Position numbers and translations under genes: made by a program | Notes under the pieces: model-generated | The model's database searches: none | Told to the model about the DNA's origin: nothing | The model's input: the letters and a program-made list of their open reading frames with translations, nothing else | Shown: one piece after another, positions 11,167-22,224 of the stretch | Layout: each line of letters starts with the position of its first letter | Position numbering within the stretch: the stretch's first letter is position 1 | Source: Halichondria panicea | Lineage: Eukaryota > Porifera > Demospongiae > Suberitida > Halichondriidae | Length of the DNA stretch: 64,000 nt | Direction of reading: 5' to 3' | Assembly (NCBI RefSeq): GCF_963675165.1 | Contig: NC_087393.1 | Coordinates: 1,203,002 to 1,267,001, forward strand

Positions 11167-11987
11167 TTAGTTAATCGTTGCCACGCGTACTAAATTGTCT
11201 TTTCCTGGGTGAACTTCGATTACGCGGGAGAGAGGCCATTTGGTAGATATTAGAGAATCTTCATGGATTACAACTAAATCACCAGGTTGAATGTTTCGAG
11301 TGGGGTGCCGCCATTTGTTAAAGCGTCCAAGTTGGAGATGTTTTCTAAGGACCATCGCTTCCAGAAGTGTCTGAGTAGAGACTTGCACAGTTGCCAACGC
11401 TTGAGGAGGGAGGTGTATCCTGTGGGGGTGACTTCTGGGAGAGCTGTCAGTGGCTTCCCAATGAGGAAATGACCAGGCGTGAGAGCTTCAATTCCATCAT
11501 CATCATTAGGGAGTGGAATGAGAGGTCGACTATTGAGGCAAGCTTCAATTTGGGTCAAGAGGGTGGAAAGTTCTTCATACGTCAATTTTACATCACCTAG
11601 AATTCGTCTCAAATGAGTCTTTGTAGATTTGACTGCTGCTTCCCAGATGCCGCCAAAGTGAGGTGCGTGCTGGGGAATGAACTTCCAGGTAATCTTCTTA
11701 ACACTGAGGTAGTGACTGACATTTTCTTGAGTGGATTGCATTTGCAGGAATTGGTAGAGATCTTTGAGTTCTCGAGCAGCTCCAACGAAGTTTGTGCCGT
11801 TATCACTCCAAATGAGCGAGGGGAGGCCGCGTCGAGAGATGAAGCGTTTCAGACACGCAATAAATGCGTCTGAGGTGAGGTCAGTTACTAATTCAAGATG
11901 GACTGCCTTCACTGTTAGAGAAACAAACACACAGATGTAGGCTTTGACTACTGTGGGTTTACGAACGTGTCCATATTTGATCATCAA
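11167..11987 (-). pseudogene. BEL integrase core and C-terminal domain
   Basis: Two overlapping frames, 11274-11987 and 11167-11397, show a retroviral-type integrase: KAVHLELVTDLTSDAF with the first catalytic Asp region, then WSDNGTNFVGAARELK with the second Asp, and HFGGIWEAAVKSTK with the Glu. The tail FNKWRHPTRNIQPGDLVV is the DUF5641 domain usual in BEL elements. A frameshift near 11300-11400 separates the two. The zinc-binding N-terminus lies in broken frame at 12000-12240. Confidence 0.85.
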
Positions 11988-12339
11988 AGGACCAGCATAG
12001 CATAGTCGACGCCGACTTTGTCAAAGACTGAGCCAGGTGTGATCCTTTCGATAGGGAGTTGTCCAAGCATCTGAGGTTTGGGTCTTGCTGTGTACCTGCG
12101 GCAAATAATGCATTTCCTAGCAACTGATCTGACTACTTTACGTCCACCAACAATGTGATAACGTCTGGATAGGGAGGCAGAGAGTAGAGTAGGACCTGCA
12201 TGTAGTAGTCGCTGGTGTTCATGTCGTAATCAAGTGGGTGAGAGGATGTTTTCCATGTAAAATGGCTGGGTGTCGAGACTGATAGTTGGAGGTTTGAGAA
12301 AGTTGTTTTCTACCACCTACTCTGAGAATATCAGAATCA

Positions 12340-13272
12340 TCAATAAATGGTTGCAGAGACATTAGTGAACTGGAGTTGGAGAGAGTTTGTTTTCTTTGGA
12401 GTGAATCCAGGGTCAGCTGCGAAGTGAGTTGCTTGAATAACCTTGATCCAGTAATTTTCTGCTGCTTGCAATTCAGTGGTTGTGAGATGAGTCTTGATCC
12501 GTTCTGCTATATTCTTGGTTTGAGAATTTCGATTGAAACGAATAGTCCAAGCAGTAACACGTTTCAAGGAGTCATAATTTGAAAATCGATCCATAGGGAT
12601 GATGGGTGTGAGATCTTGAGTGAGTACAAGTAGTGACACTTCTTTTTCATCAATTTCAGGTTTGTTTGGAGGGAGAGGTAGTCTTTCAGGCCAATTAGTT
12701 GGTGGTTCTTTAAGCCAAGTGGGTCCATTCCACCAGAGAGAGTGGTCAAGGAGTTCTGAGGGGTAGAGTCCTCTTGAGACACAGTCAGCTGGGTTGTCAG
12801 CTGAGCGAACATGTCTCCATTTGTCAGGAGGGATGAGATCGACTATGGTTGAGATTCTGTTTCCAACATATGTCTTGTAGCGTCTAGGATTTCCATCCAG
12901 CCAATTTAGTACAATTGTGCTGTCGGTCCAGGCATGTGTGAGTGAGAGGGGAATATCGAGTACTTGTCTGATATGATGGATTAGTCGAGCCAGTAGTTGA
13001 GCTCCACAGAGCTCTAGGCGAGGGATAGTTAGCCGCTTGATGGGTGCCACCTTGCTCTTAGACATCACCAAAGCAATGTGGATACGATTAGAGGTGTCTG
13101 TGATGCGTAGATAGACTACAGCTGCATAAGCAAGTTCAGAAGCGTCCGAGAAACCATGGATTTCTGTTGAGAAGGGTTTAGACTTCTTGTCAAAGTATAT
13201 AGCATCGGGGAATGGGTATCTGTGAGAGTAGGTGCAGTTCTGTTCTCCATTATAGCCAGGCATCATGGACAT
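12340..13272 (-). pseudogene. BEL RNase H region
   Basis: This 310-codon frame contains IHGFSDASELAYAAVVY, KRLTIPRLELCGAQLLARL and RSADNPADCVSRG, hallmarks of the Pao-type RNase H. The join to the RT frame upstream is out of phase and shorter than usual, indicating a deletion at about 13275. It ends at a stop before the integrase. Confidence 0.85.
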
Positions 13273-13274
13273 GT

Positions 13275-14593
13275 TCAGGCATGCACAGAGTCATCCCAGT
13301 CAACCTTTAGCTCCCATAGCTGCTGCATGAGAATCTTGGCCTTGATAGTAGAGGGAGAAAACCAACCTAGGGCATCAAAAGTCTTGGCAACATCTGAGAC
13401 AAGACCACGTTTTGTCAGAGTTTCCAGTGGTGTAGGAGAAGGTACAGACAGTTTGAAACAATCCTTGGGAGCATTCCATTGAATTCCAAGTGTCTTTGTG
13501 TATTCTTCCGTCGAGGGCATTTCTTGAATAGACTTGGGGTCTTTGAGGTTTGCTGGCAAGTGCTGGATAGCTCGTAGATCACTAGAGTTCCACTTTCTTA
13601 GAAGAAATCCTCCTGCAGAGAATAAGTCCTGGAGTTGCCGTTGAAGCTCAATAGCTTCTTGAACAGTATCAGCTCCTGTGAGTCCATCATCAACATAGAA
13701 TGAAGTGTCCACGCTCTTGGCTGCAAGTAGGTATTCCATAGCGTGGTCGATAGCATTTTGCTTGACAGCCATGTTAGCTGCAAATGAGGAAGCAGATACT
13801 CCGAAGGTGATGCGAGTTATCCTGTAGTCAAGCAGAGGGTTGTTCCGCCGCACAAAGCGATGGAGATCGCGATCAGCAGTGGTTAGTTCGACAACCCGAT
13901 ACATTTTGCTAACGTCTGTGGTGAGAGCAATTCGATGTGTACGGAATCGAAGGAGAACATCAATAAGAGGGGGGTGAATGGTAGGTCCGACAAGCAGGCT
14001 GTCATTGAGTGAGATACCATTGCTCGATTTGGCAGAGGCGTCAAATACAACTCTGAGTTTTGTTGTCGTACTTTCTTCTTTTCGGACAGCATGCATGGGC
14101 AAATAGAACGTTTCTTGAGAGGGTTTGTGCATGTCTGCTTCTGGTACACATTCAGCGTGTTTGAGATCCATGTATTCGTTCATGACAGTAGCAAATTCAT
14201 CAAATTGATCCTTTGAGTGGAGAGATCGCTCGAGAGAGAGAGAGAGGAATCGGTGTACAGCAGATGATCTTGACTCTCCAAGAGGTTTTGTCCGAGGGTT
14301 TTTTGGAAGTGGTACGACAAATCTACCATCTTCTCTTTTCTTGTGGGTTTTAGCAAAATGATGAACAACAGAGCGTTCTTCTGGTGAGTGATTTGAGACA
14401 TCTCTTGGGCATTCTTCAATTTCCCAGAACTTGCGGAGAATGTCGTCACCAGAGAGTGTGATTGCATGGTTATAGCTGCAACATTTGAGGGGACTTTGAG
14501 ATTGTCTGTTTTGCCAGTGAGTACCCGTCCAAACTTAGTTTCAAAGGCAGTAGGTGTACCAGGGGGTCCATTCCGCCGGCCTTGCAACAGCAC
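13275..14593 (-). pseudogene. BEL reverse transcriptase
   Basis: The intact part is 13275-14183, with LRVVFDASAKSSNG, ALTTDVSKMYRVVEL and the catalytic SFYVDDGLTGAD motif. The upstream part (14180-14593) begins FETKFGRVLTGKTD and then shifts frame near 14450; the lost frame continues into the RT frame. Confidence 0.85.
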
Positions 14594-14683
14594 ATCAGCG
14601 TAGACGTCTACTCCCAGGAGTATGTCAATTTTGTTAGGTTGGCCGAAGTCGGGATCTGCAAGGTGTAGATCGTTGAGGTGACT

Positions 14684-15313
14684 TCATTTGGCATTTAAGT
14701 GAACAGATTGAGTGGATAGATCACAGGTGACACGTGGGACAACAATTGCAGATATTTGAAGCCTTTCAACGGGTGGGCACAGAGTTGAGATTGAGAATGT
14801 GGCAACTGATTGCAAGGGAGATCCGCGAGACATACCAGTGATGCCAGAGATGCGAATGTTCTGAGTTAACAATGGTAGTTGGAGAGATTGAGCCAATCGC
14901 TCGGATATGAATGAAGTGGAAGAGCCTGAGTCAAGTAGACCGTGTGCTCGGACACAAGTGCCATCGGGTGCGTTTACAAACATTTGACAAGTCATGAGTA
15001 GTGTAGTTCCAGAGCCAGACTGAGTATAACTTGAGACCATTGGTGCTACTGCTCTAGCAGAAGATTCGGTAGAGGGAGGCTCTGACTGTTCTTTGTTTTC
15101 TGCAGACTCACGGTGAAGCAACGTGTGATGTGGTTTCTGGCATTTCCTGCAACGATTGTTGCTTCCGCAATTCTTTGAGAAGTGACCTGGTTTGAGACAA
15201 TTAAGACATACATTGCTTGAGCGGACAGTGGACAACATCTTGTCGTGAGGGAGCAACTTGAACTGCGGACAAGCATACAAGGGATGTTTCTGAGTCTTAT
15301 ACATATCGAACAA
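14684..15313 (-). pseudogene. BEL zinc knuckles and DUF1758 aspartic protease
   Basis: CLNCLKPGHFSKNC is a CCHC knuckle, followed by a second Cys/His cluster (CRKCQKPHHTLLH). Further on, HGLLDSGSSTSFISERLA is the DSG active-site region of the retropepsin-like DUF1758 protease. The frame is separate from the gag frame because of a frameshift at about 15300. Confidence 0.85.
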
Positions 15314-16620
15314 TTAGGTGCATCTGGCGATTGTGAATTCGCCACAAAGGAGGCTGCTGATTTGGGAAATGGTTTCCGTATCTGGTGATCATGTCTTCTA
15401 GGTTCACTTGAGCAGGTTTCTGAGGCTTGGGCACGAAGGTCAAGAAACTTGAGCAAATCATCGTAGTGAGGTGTTTTCTTGGAGTCTTGGCTAGCCTTTT
15501 GCCATTCAAACATAGTGTCCTTGTCAAGTTTCAATTCCAACAGGGCAGTGATGAAGGAGCCAGTGGGTTCTTCGTCCATAGCTTTGAGTGCTCGCAGATG
15601 CTGTTGAACAGTGTCATGGAAACGTCTGAGTTCTTTGCCTGATCCATCCTTTAAGCTTGGTACATCATATATTTTCCTGACGTGAGTTTGGTGTATGATA
15701 CGTGGTTGATCATATCGAGCTTTGAGAGAGTCAATGGCTTCTTTGTACTGATTGCCTGAGTGTGACAGACCTTCAATTACATGCTTGGCTGAACCGTCTT
15801 TTAGAGAGTGATGGAGGTATACTAATTTCTCGGTATCAGAGATGTGAGGTTGTTCATCAACTGCAATGCCAAATTGCTCCCAAAAGGTTTGCCAATGTAG
15901 CATTTTGCCATCGAATGTAGGAATATCGATTTTTGGTAGTTTAACACTGTGGGTTTCTGGGATGGCGGTAGAGTGTTCCTTTGAGCTTGAGCTTGAGAAG
16001 AGTAGTTTCTTAACTTTGACTGCCATACCAAATATGTTGTCTTCCTGCTTCTGTGTGTTGCTCATGAGTGGATCTGAAGTGTCAGCAGTTATAGCGAGAA
16101 TCTCGTTCCTGAGTTCAGAGAGTTCTTTCTTTAGGTCAGCCAGGTGTTCTTGGTACAGTGAGATGAGGTGAATCTCGTTACCATCATCTTTGAGATCATC
16201 AATATTTTTGTTAAGCCTTGCTTGGAATTGTGTCGAGCATCGCTCGAGGATGCCGCGATTTGGGAGAGAATGAGTATCAACAGCAGGGGTAGATGGAGCG
16301 AGAGTTGGAGTGGTGGATCTGGCAAGATCCATTACCGTTTGGATTCTGAGACTGAGATCAGCTATATCATCATCATGTTGGTCAAGGGTTTCTTGCTCTG
16401 TGGTAAGCTGACCTTCATCTTCAATGACATCGAGGATTGCGAAGTGATGGGTCTTGTAGACACTGTCCAGATTCTCAAGACGTTTAGAGAGTTGTTGTGC
16501 ATGAGCTACGATTGTTGGGTTGGGTTCTTTGTCTTCCAGCTCAGCCACCTTGGTAGCTAGTTTTGTGATGCTGGCCTTAATTGCACCTCTTCTTCTCTTG
16601 AGAGCTGGTAATTGAGACAT
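15046..16620 (-). pseudogene. BEL gag (DUF1759-type)
   Basis: The longest open frame of the element, 524 codons, opens MSQLPALKRRRGAIKASI with coiled-coil character. It contains VKLPKIDIPTFDGKMLHW and FWEQFGIAVDEQPHISDTEK, typical of DUF1759 gag proteins. From about 15300 onwards the translation is out of frame and should be ignored. Confidence 0.85.
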
Positions 16621-16974
16621 GGTTAATCAAAGTCAAATTCGACCACAACTATTTTGTGGTATAAAGTGTTCAATTTGCAAAAGTGTCGTGCCGATAATTG
16701 TGTACCTTTGTGCAGCAGATACAACGATGCTTGCACCTTTGTGCAGTAGAGTCAATGAGCGCGCACCCTTGTGCGGAATATACAACAATTGTGCACCTTT
16801 GTACAATCGAGAGGTATCGTGCCTCTGTGGTAGGGAATCGGCAAGTGAGCACCTTTGTGCAACGTTGCGAGGTTCGTTCGTGCACCTTTGTACAGGCGAT
16901 TAAGTGGACTGTATTCGGGTTTCTGTGTGAGCGCAAGAAAGGAGCCAGTCGTCAACCATTGATCCGTGGAGTAG

Positions 16975-16999
16975 TTATCCGGTTCAAAGGACCAAATAA
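16975..16999 (-). other. Putative primer-binding region of the BEL element
   Basis: Next to the 5' LTR the plus strand reads TCCGGTTCAAAGGACCA and then AATAA. It ends in CCA like a tRNA 3' end, and resembles the GGTCC-TT-GAACCGG motif I recall just inside many BEL elements. The donor tRNA is not assigned. Confidence 0.5.
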
Positions 17000-17390
17000 T
17001 GTTGAGCTCTTATCTTGGTGTAGAGGGATTCTAGACAGGCTAGACAAATTAGCTAGAGACAGGCTCCTAGCTACAGGCAACAACAACTAGTTATAGACAA
17101 ATTGACTTCACAGTGTAGCTTAACCAAATTCTTAGATTGAGAAGCAAAACATCAACTGACAATACAGGGTAAAACGAAGTTAAAGTGAAGTGAGGCAAAA
17201 AAGGTAAACAAAACCTTAAATACGTGGAGCAGGGCCCCAGAGGCTCGCACAACAACAAAGGGAGGAAGTGGAGCATCAACAATGAGAATCAACATCAACA
17301 TCAAATCATGGTTAAGGTAGTAGTAAATATTACATAACGTAAGGTGTTAATAAGGTTCTAATTTAAAGTAAGGTACATTGAGCGTGAACA
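17000..17390 (-). repeat. 5' LTR of the BEL element
   Basis: 391 bp, TG...CA termini, collinear with 10611-10998. The 3' end of the 1052-residue gene begins 70 bp to the right, so the retrotransposon landed immediately downstream of that gene. Confidence 0.85.
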
Positions 17391-17459
17391 ATAATGTGTA
17401 ATTGCAAATTGGTGTAAATCAAACAAGCCGCTACTTACTATAATTATATACAACATGAG

Positions 17460-20400
17460 TTAGTTGCCAAAACCAAACACCTTGCCACCATGATGTTTTA
17501 TGGGTCTTTTGCCTTCCTTTTTGAAGCAACTCAGTGTGTGAGGATGATTTTTAGTACAGGACATTTTCTCATCAGTTTCAGTTTCGCAATCTTGGTGATC
17601 TTCTGAGTGAGAAGCACTTTCAGAACTGTTTCGGGATTTAAGCTGCTTTTGTCCAGACTGTATTACAGCTTTTAAAAAACTTTTACTTTCTTCACGTGAC
17701 TTCGGAATATCTTGTGTGTGTCCATCAGACGGTGGATTCTGTTTTCTTAATTCTCTGAACATAGGACTAAATCGATGTAACACTTGGTTACCTAGTTTCT
17801 GCCCATAGGTAGGGCTAAGAACCTTTCCTTGGATTTGACTGTCAATTTCATCACTACGAACACTTAGAAGACGTTGTTGATCATGATGCACTTTAAACAC
17901 ATCTTCATATTGTAAATTCTCCACTGGCATCAAATTTAATTGCACGTTGTTGTGTGAGCTTGCACCAAGCCTTCTTGTATGAAATCCTATACCTAGTGCA
18001 CCAGAATCAAAGCTTTCTCCTTCAAGATCGTTGCCTCTTCTGGCAGATGATTCTAATGAATTTGTTGTTTTATGATACTGAGCAGCAGCTTGTTGATATG
18101 AGTTGTCCGTCGCTTCAACACTATCACCACCATTGTGACTGCCAATATTACCGCTATTATCACCTGAGGCTCCACCATCACCAGCAACACAACCATCACC
18201 ACCGTCTCCAATATCACCATCACTATCTCCACCTCCAACAAGGTCACCTCCAAAAACATCGCCACCATTGCCTTCAACATCACCACTTCCAACATTATTA
18301 CCTCCACCATCACCAGTTCCAACATCACCACTGTGACCTCCAACATCACCATCATCACCTCCACCTCCACCTACATTGCCACCTCCAACATCACCACTTC
18401 CAACATTATTACCTCCACCATCACCAGTTCCAACAACACCACTGTGACCTCCAACATCACCATAATCACCTCCACCTCCACCTACATTGCCACCTCCAAC
18501 ATCACCATCACTATTTCCAACACCACCATTGTGAGCTCCAACATCACCATCACCTCCACCTCCACCTACATTGCCACCTCCAACATCACCACTTCCAACA
18601 TTATTACCTCCACCATCACCAGTTCCAACATCACCACTGTGACCTCCAACATCACCATCATCACCTCCACCTCCACCCACATTGCCACCTCCAACATCAA
18701 CATCACCATCACTATTTCCAACACCACCATTGTGACCTCCAACATCACCATCATCACCTCCACCTCCACCTCCTACATTGCCACCTCCAACATCACTGCT
18801 ATCACTACTATGACCAGTTCCAACATCACTGTCATTGCTGCTGCTTCCTACATCACTGTTGCCACCATTTCCGCCGCCTCCTTCATCGATACTTCCTCCA
18901 AATCCAAAGTTTAGTCCAATACCACCAGATAGATCTAGTTTGGGCAATCCTGGTCTCAGTGAAATATTCCCTATTTCAATACCTGCTGGTGCAATACGTA
19001 CACCTGCTTGACCACTCAGACCCACGTCCACATTAAAAGCTTTAATTCCTGGTTTAGCACTTACAGAAGCCTTGACTCCTATTCCATCAAAACCACTAAT
19101 ATTAGCGTTTCCAACTTTTATTTCAGATCCCATAGAAGCACTAGCAGACGCAGAAGCTTTAATTTCAGTTCCAGTAATTTTGGCTGTACCAACTTTTATA
19201 TCCAAACCAGTCACCTCGGCTTTTGCAGAAGCATCAGCTCCAACTTTAATGCCTTGAATATCAGCTTTCCCGACTACAACATCAAGACCTCTTGCTTTTG
19301 CAGATGCATCAGCTGTTGAACTAATTTCAGCTCCAGTTATATTTGTACTCGCTACTTGAGTCTTTGCTACATTTACTGACGCAGATGCACTTACTGCTAC
19401 ACGTCCTTGTGCTACATTAATCTTACTAGTTCCAATGTTACCAGAGAACACTTCAGCTTTCGCTTCTAAGCTTCCTTTTGCTTCCAGAGCAAGGACACTC
19501 TGTTCAGAAGTTAGTGTCTTCAAAGACACACCTTTAACAACAGCTTGTGCACTTGTTGAGGCTTTGGCTGTTGTAATAGAACCTTGGACTGTTGCCGATT
19601 CAAATTCAATACCAGTTACTTCTGCACTGAGTTTTGTGCTAACCTCAGCTTTGGCACCTGTCATGTCAATGTTTCCTAGTTTTACATTGATTTCTTTAAC
19701 ATTTGCTGACGGTTTTGTCATTTTGATAGTACATTTAGTGCTTTGGATATCTCGTTGGAATAATTTGGAGTCTATAGCTTTAATTGTACATTTCTTCGAA
19801 TTTTCAGAATTGTCTGGTTTTGAGTCCTCTTGGGTAGGATTTACTGAAAGTAGATTTGTTGCAGGTTTTTGTTCATGGGAATTTTTGTTTACTGTTTCTT
19901 GCATTTCTAATTGCTGGCTATTTTGACAGTGTAATCCCTCCGATGCAACCTGATACACTTGATCTGATATTTTTCTCTTTGGATACGGTGATAGTCTTTG
20001 AATTATATCACTATCGACTGTGTTAACTGTATCTGAATCAGATTCTGATTCATTGATTGATTGATCATCTGAAGAAAAAGGTTTTAAGTCTTTATCATCA
20101 CTGACTTTATCAATTTCAGCTTGTAAGCCATCAACCACCACCTCTACCTCTGATTTAGGTTGGTTTTTATCAGTACTTAAAGGTTGGAGTAATTTTTCTT
20201 GTTCCCTTGCTATGGGTTTTGCAAACTCGTCTTTTGTAGGTAGGTTGTAATCCTCGACAGGGCATGTTTGTACATTGACATTTGATATTAAATTCATTGG
20301 ACGTGTATTGTGTTCAACTACAGGTGCCAGTGAGCGTACTTCTTCTGCTTTTCTTGTCGTTGAGTTCTGTGGGAGTCTTAAGGTGACAGGATATGAAAGT

Positions 20401-20618
20401 GGAGGTAGTTCTCTTAGGATTTCACTAGTATCAGCTTCTAATCTCGCATCATCTGCCTTATCATCTTGAAGTATCTCTCCACTTTTGATGTAAATCTTGC
20501 TTGTTTCAGTACTTTTCTTGCTTGTTTCAGTACTTTTTTTTACTTCTTCTGCATCTTTTCCTCTAAATATTTGTCCATTTTTTATGAACAAATACTTATC
20601 TGCATCCACATCATCCAT
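17460..20618 (-). CDS. 1052-residue single-exon repeat protein, unknown function
   Basis: One uninterrupted frame. Residues 1-300 are hydrophilic, with a KKSTETSKKSTETSK duplication and a possible nuclear signal (PYPKRKIS). Residues about 305-560 form a degenerate repeat of alternating hydrophobic residues of the type IKVGTAKITGTEIKASASAS, suggesting stacked beta strands or a solenoid. Residues about 570-830 are almost only Gly, Asp, Val, Asn, Ser and His; part of this repeats exactly every 37 residues (111 bp, e.g. 18301 and 18412). The C-terminal 220 residues are Ser/Lys/Gln-rich and end HHGGKVFGFGN. No signal peptide or membrane segment is visible. I do not recognise the family. Absence of introns contrasts with every named gene here, so a retrogene or fast-evolving lineage-specific gene is possible. 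The long plus-strand frame at 17954-19036 is the antisense of the repeat. Confidence 0.7.
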   Translation of the reverse strand: MDDVDADKYLFIKNGQIFRGKDAEEVKKSTETSKKSTETSKIYIKSGEILQDDKADDARLEADTSEILRELPPLSYPVTLRLPQNSTTRKAEEVRSLAPVVEHNTRPMNLISNVNVQTCPVEDYNLPTKDEFAKPIAREQEKLLQPLSTDKNQPKSEVEVVVDGLQAEIDKVSDDKDLKPFSSDDQSINESESDSDTVNTVDSDIIQRLSPYPKRKISDQVYQVASEGLHCQNSQQLEMQETVNKNSHEQKPATNLLSVNPTQEDSKPDNSENSKKCTIKAIDSKLFQRDIQSTKCTIKMTKPSANVKEINVKLGNIDMTGAKAEVSTKLSAEVTGIEFESATVQGSITTAKASTSAQAVVKGVSLKTLTSEQSVLALEAKGSLEAKAEVFSGNIGTSKINVAQGRVAVSASASVNVAKTQVASTNITGAEISSTADASAKARGLDVVVGKADIQGIKVGADASAKAEVTGLDIKVGTAKITGTEIKASASASASMGSEIKVGNANISGFDGIGVKASVSAKPGIKAFNVDVGLSGQAGVRIAPAGIEIGNISLRPGLPKLDLSGGIGLNFGFGGSIDEGGGGNGGNSDVGSSSNDSDVGTGHSSDSSDVGGGNVGGGGGGDDGDVGGHNGGVGNSDGDVDVGGGNVGGGGGDDGDVGGHSGDVGTGDGGGNNVGSGDVGGGNVGGGGGDGDVGAHNGGVGNSDGDVGGGNVGGGGGDYGDVGGHSGVVGTGDGGGNNVGSGDVGGGNVGGGGGDDGDVGGHSGDVGTGDGGGNNVGSGDVEGNGGDVFGGDLVGGGDSDGDIGDGGDGCVAGDGGASGDNSGNIGSHNGGDSVEATDNSYQQAAAQYHKTTNSLESSARRGNDLEGESFDSGALGIGFHTRRLGASSHNNVQLNLMPVENLQYEDVFKVHHDQQRLLSVRSDEIDSQIQGKVLSPTYGQKLGNQVLHRFSPMFRELRKQNPPSDGHTQDIPKSREESKSFLKAVIQSGQKQLKSRNSSESASHSEDHQDCETETDEKMSCTKNHPHTLSCFKKEGKRPIKHHGGKVFGFGN

Positions 20619-20721
20619 CGATTCAATTCTTCACTATAAGGTTGCCAGAGAAGTCATAAAACATAGATTTTTGTGCAACTGCATGAGTTGGCTAATTTTA
20701 TACTGACAGATCTGAAAATCC

Positions 20722-20975
20722 CATTGCAGGCTGCTGACATGCCAATAATAATTATGTGTTCATGCATGCAGCCTGCTGACATGCCAATAATAAGTTCATG
20801 AATCTCATTGCAGGCTGCTGACATGCCAATAAATGTGTTCATGAAACTCATTGCAGGCTGCTGACATGCCAATAATAATTATGTGTTCATGCAGCCTGCT
20901 GACACACCAATAATATGTTCATGAATCTCATTGCAGGCTGCTGACATGCCAATAATGTATTTATGAATCTCGCAG
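20722..20975. repeat. Minisatellite of about 45-55 bp units upstream of the 1052-residue gene
   Basis: About six units share GCAGGCTGCTGACATGCCAA followed by an AT-rich piece and GTTCATGAA. It begins about 100 bp before the start codon of the minus-strand gene at 20618, so it lies in the likely promoter or 5' untranslated region. Confidence 0.8.
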
Positions 20976-20984
20976 GTTGCTGAC

Positions 20985-22021
20985 TAGCCTCAATCCCAGG
21001 CCGAGTTTTCGCTTTTATAACGATTTGGCAAACAACTAGGCCTGGTGTACTAGTTGTCTGCGCATGCATCTAGGCCTGGTGTACTAGTTGTCTGCGCATG
21101 CATCAGATTCTGATGAACGGATATTCTCGTTCACTTTCGTGACATTTATATTCGTGTACTATCGTGTACTAGAAGTCAGTTCCCGTTTATCATAATGTAG
21201 TCTCAAATACTTTTGTGTGTGGGCCCTATGCTTAGTATCAAGAGTTTATGATAGTTTATGACTTCTCTAATATATACTCTTGTTAGTATTAAGTCTTGTT
21301 CATGTTTGGCAAGATCTAGGTAGACTATAGTTTCACCATTGATCTAGTAATAATTATGGTCACATGGATCAAGTTAAGAGTGTGAGCTAGAAAACTTGGT
21401 GCTGCATGCCATTATCAGCTCGTCAACAATGACACTAATATGAGAAATATAATATGTAGGTCTACACGTATTTAGAATGTCTACTTCTCTGCATAGGAGC
21501 AATGGCTAATATCCAGCTATCCCAACAGTGCTCATCTTGGCTATACTAACGGACGAGACTGGAAAGTTTGAGGTAAGTGTTTAATTAACCGTCTTTGGTT
21601 TCTTTTTAATCTTGTCCTATACTCACTCACAGGACTGGAGTATAATCCGCTCGTTCAAACGTTGCTGGGTAGCTCAGAGACATCAAGCAAAATTTACCTG
21701 AGTTACGAGTAGGGGCCTAGAATCCAAGAGGTCCAGCAGCCTGCTAAACCTTCTTGAACGTAATTTGAAGGCATTCAATCATGAAGTTGCCCTGGGTCAC
21801 TATAATTGTGCTGCAGCACAACTGGCAACTCCCCAGGCTCTTGTGAAGCAGCATCTTTTGTATACTGCATTTTCTGTGTACAAATTTTGATTTTTTTTTT
21901 GCCAACCACAAATACAATGAAAATTTGATGCATGCGCAGACAACTAGTACCAGGCCTATACATGTAGTAGTTGTTCACCTAGCCGTTATAAAAGCGAAAA
22001 CTCGGCCTGGGATTGAGGCTA
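20985..22021. mobile_element. Non-autonomous element with ~100-bp terminal inverted repeats (TAGCCTC ends)
   Basis: The left end starts TAGCCTCAATCCCAGGCCGA and runs to about 21110, including TAGTTGTCTGCGCATGCATC. The right end from about 21921 is its inverse, with minor indels. The interior has no open frame of note. A convincing target duplication was not found. The left arm contains an extra duplicated 30-bp segment near 21020-21100. Confidence 0.75.
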
Positions 22022-22224
22022 GCTGGCTCACTTGACATCTCTATAAAAGGGTTCTGGGGAGGACGCCACGAGAAGACATTCCTGGATGGCAGGGTGTTCA
22101 ACCCACATGCTTCGTCGAACAAAAACTCTAGCATTGCAAACTGTTACAAGAAGCATGAAAATGAAAAGAAAAGAGCTTATGAGCAAAGGGTTCGAGATGT
22201 CGAACACTCAACCTTCACTCCAAT
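22022..22224 (+). pseudogene. Repetitive-element protein fragment, 5' half (GFWGGRHE family)
   Basis: This reads GFWGGRHEKTFLDGRVFNP and ends AYEQRVRDVEHSTFTPI. The same protein type occurs on the minus strand at 46577-46957. I recall this block as a recurrent C-terminal region of mobile-element genes in invertebrates, possibly nuclease-like, but cannot assign the class. The frame is interrupted at FTPI by the 22225-23648 element and resumes at 23649. Confidence 0.6.

Larger units (their letters stand above)
10611..17390 (-). mobile_element. BEL/Pao LTR retrotransposon, decayed
   Basis: Two direct repeats, 10611-10998 and 17000-17390, both start TGTTGAGCTCTTATCTTGG and end AACA; they bracket gag-pol domains in the BEL order on the minus strand: DUF1759-type gag, zinc knuckles, DUF1758 protease, reverse transcriptase, RNase H, integrase and a DUF5641 tail. 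Reading frames are broken by at least five frameshifts or stops and one short deletion between RT and RNase H. The LTRs differ by several indels, including about 29 bp present only in the right copy, so the insertion is not recent. I could not find a clean 5-bp target duplication (ATATG against ATAAT). Confidence 0.9.

Noticed and set aside
16619-17090. Plus-strand Cys-rich open frames beside the BEL 5' LTR
   Set aside because: They lie in the untranslated leader of the BEL element, overlap in several frames and arise from a repeated TTGTGCACCTTTGTGCA-like word.
17954-19036. 360-codon plus-strand frame rich in His/Gln/Leu
   Set aside because: Exactly antisense to the Gly/Asp/Val repeat of the 1052-residue gene; repetitive triplets keep the opposite strand open.
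20985-22021. 9-bp target duplication around the TAGCCTC-ended 1-kb element
   Set aside because: Flanks GTTGCTGAC and GCTGGCTCA do not match; only a weak 5/6 similarity at one offset.
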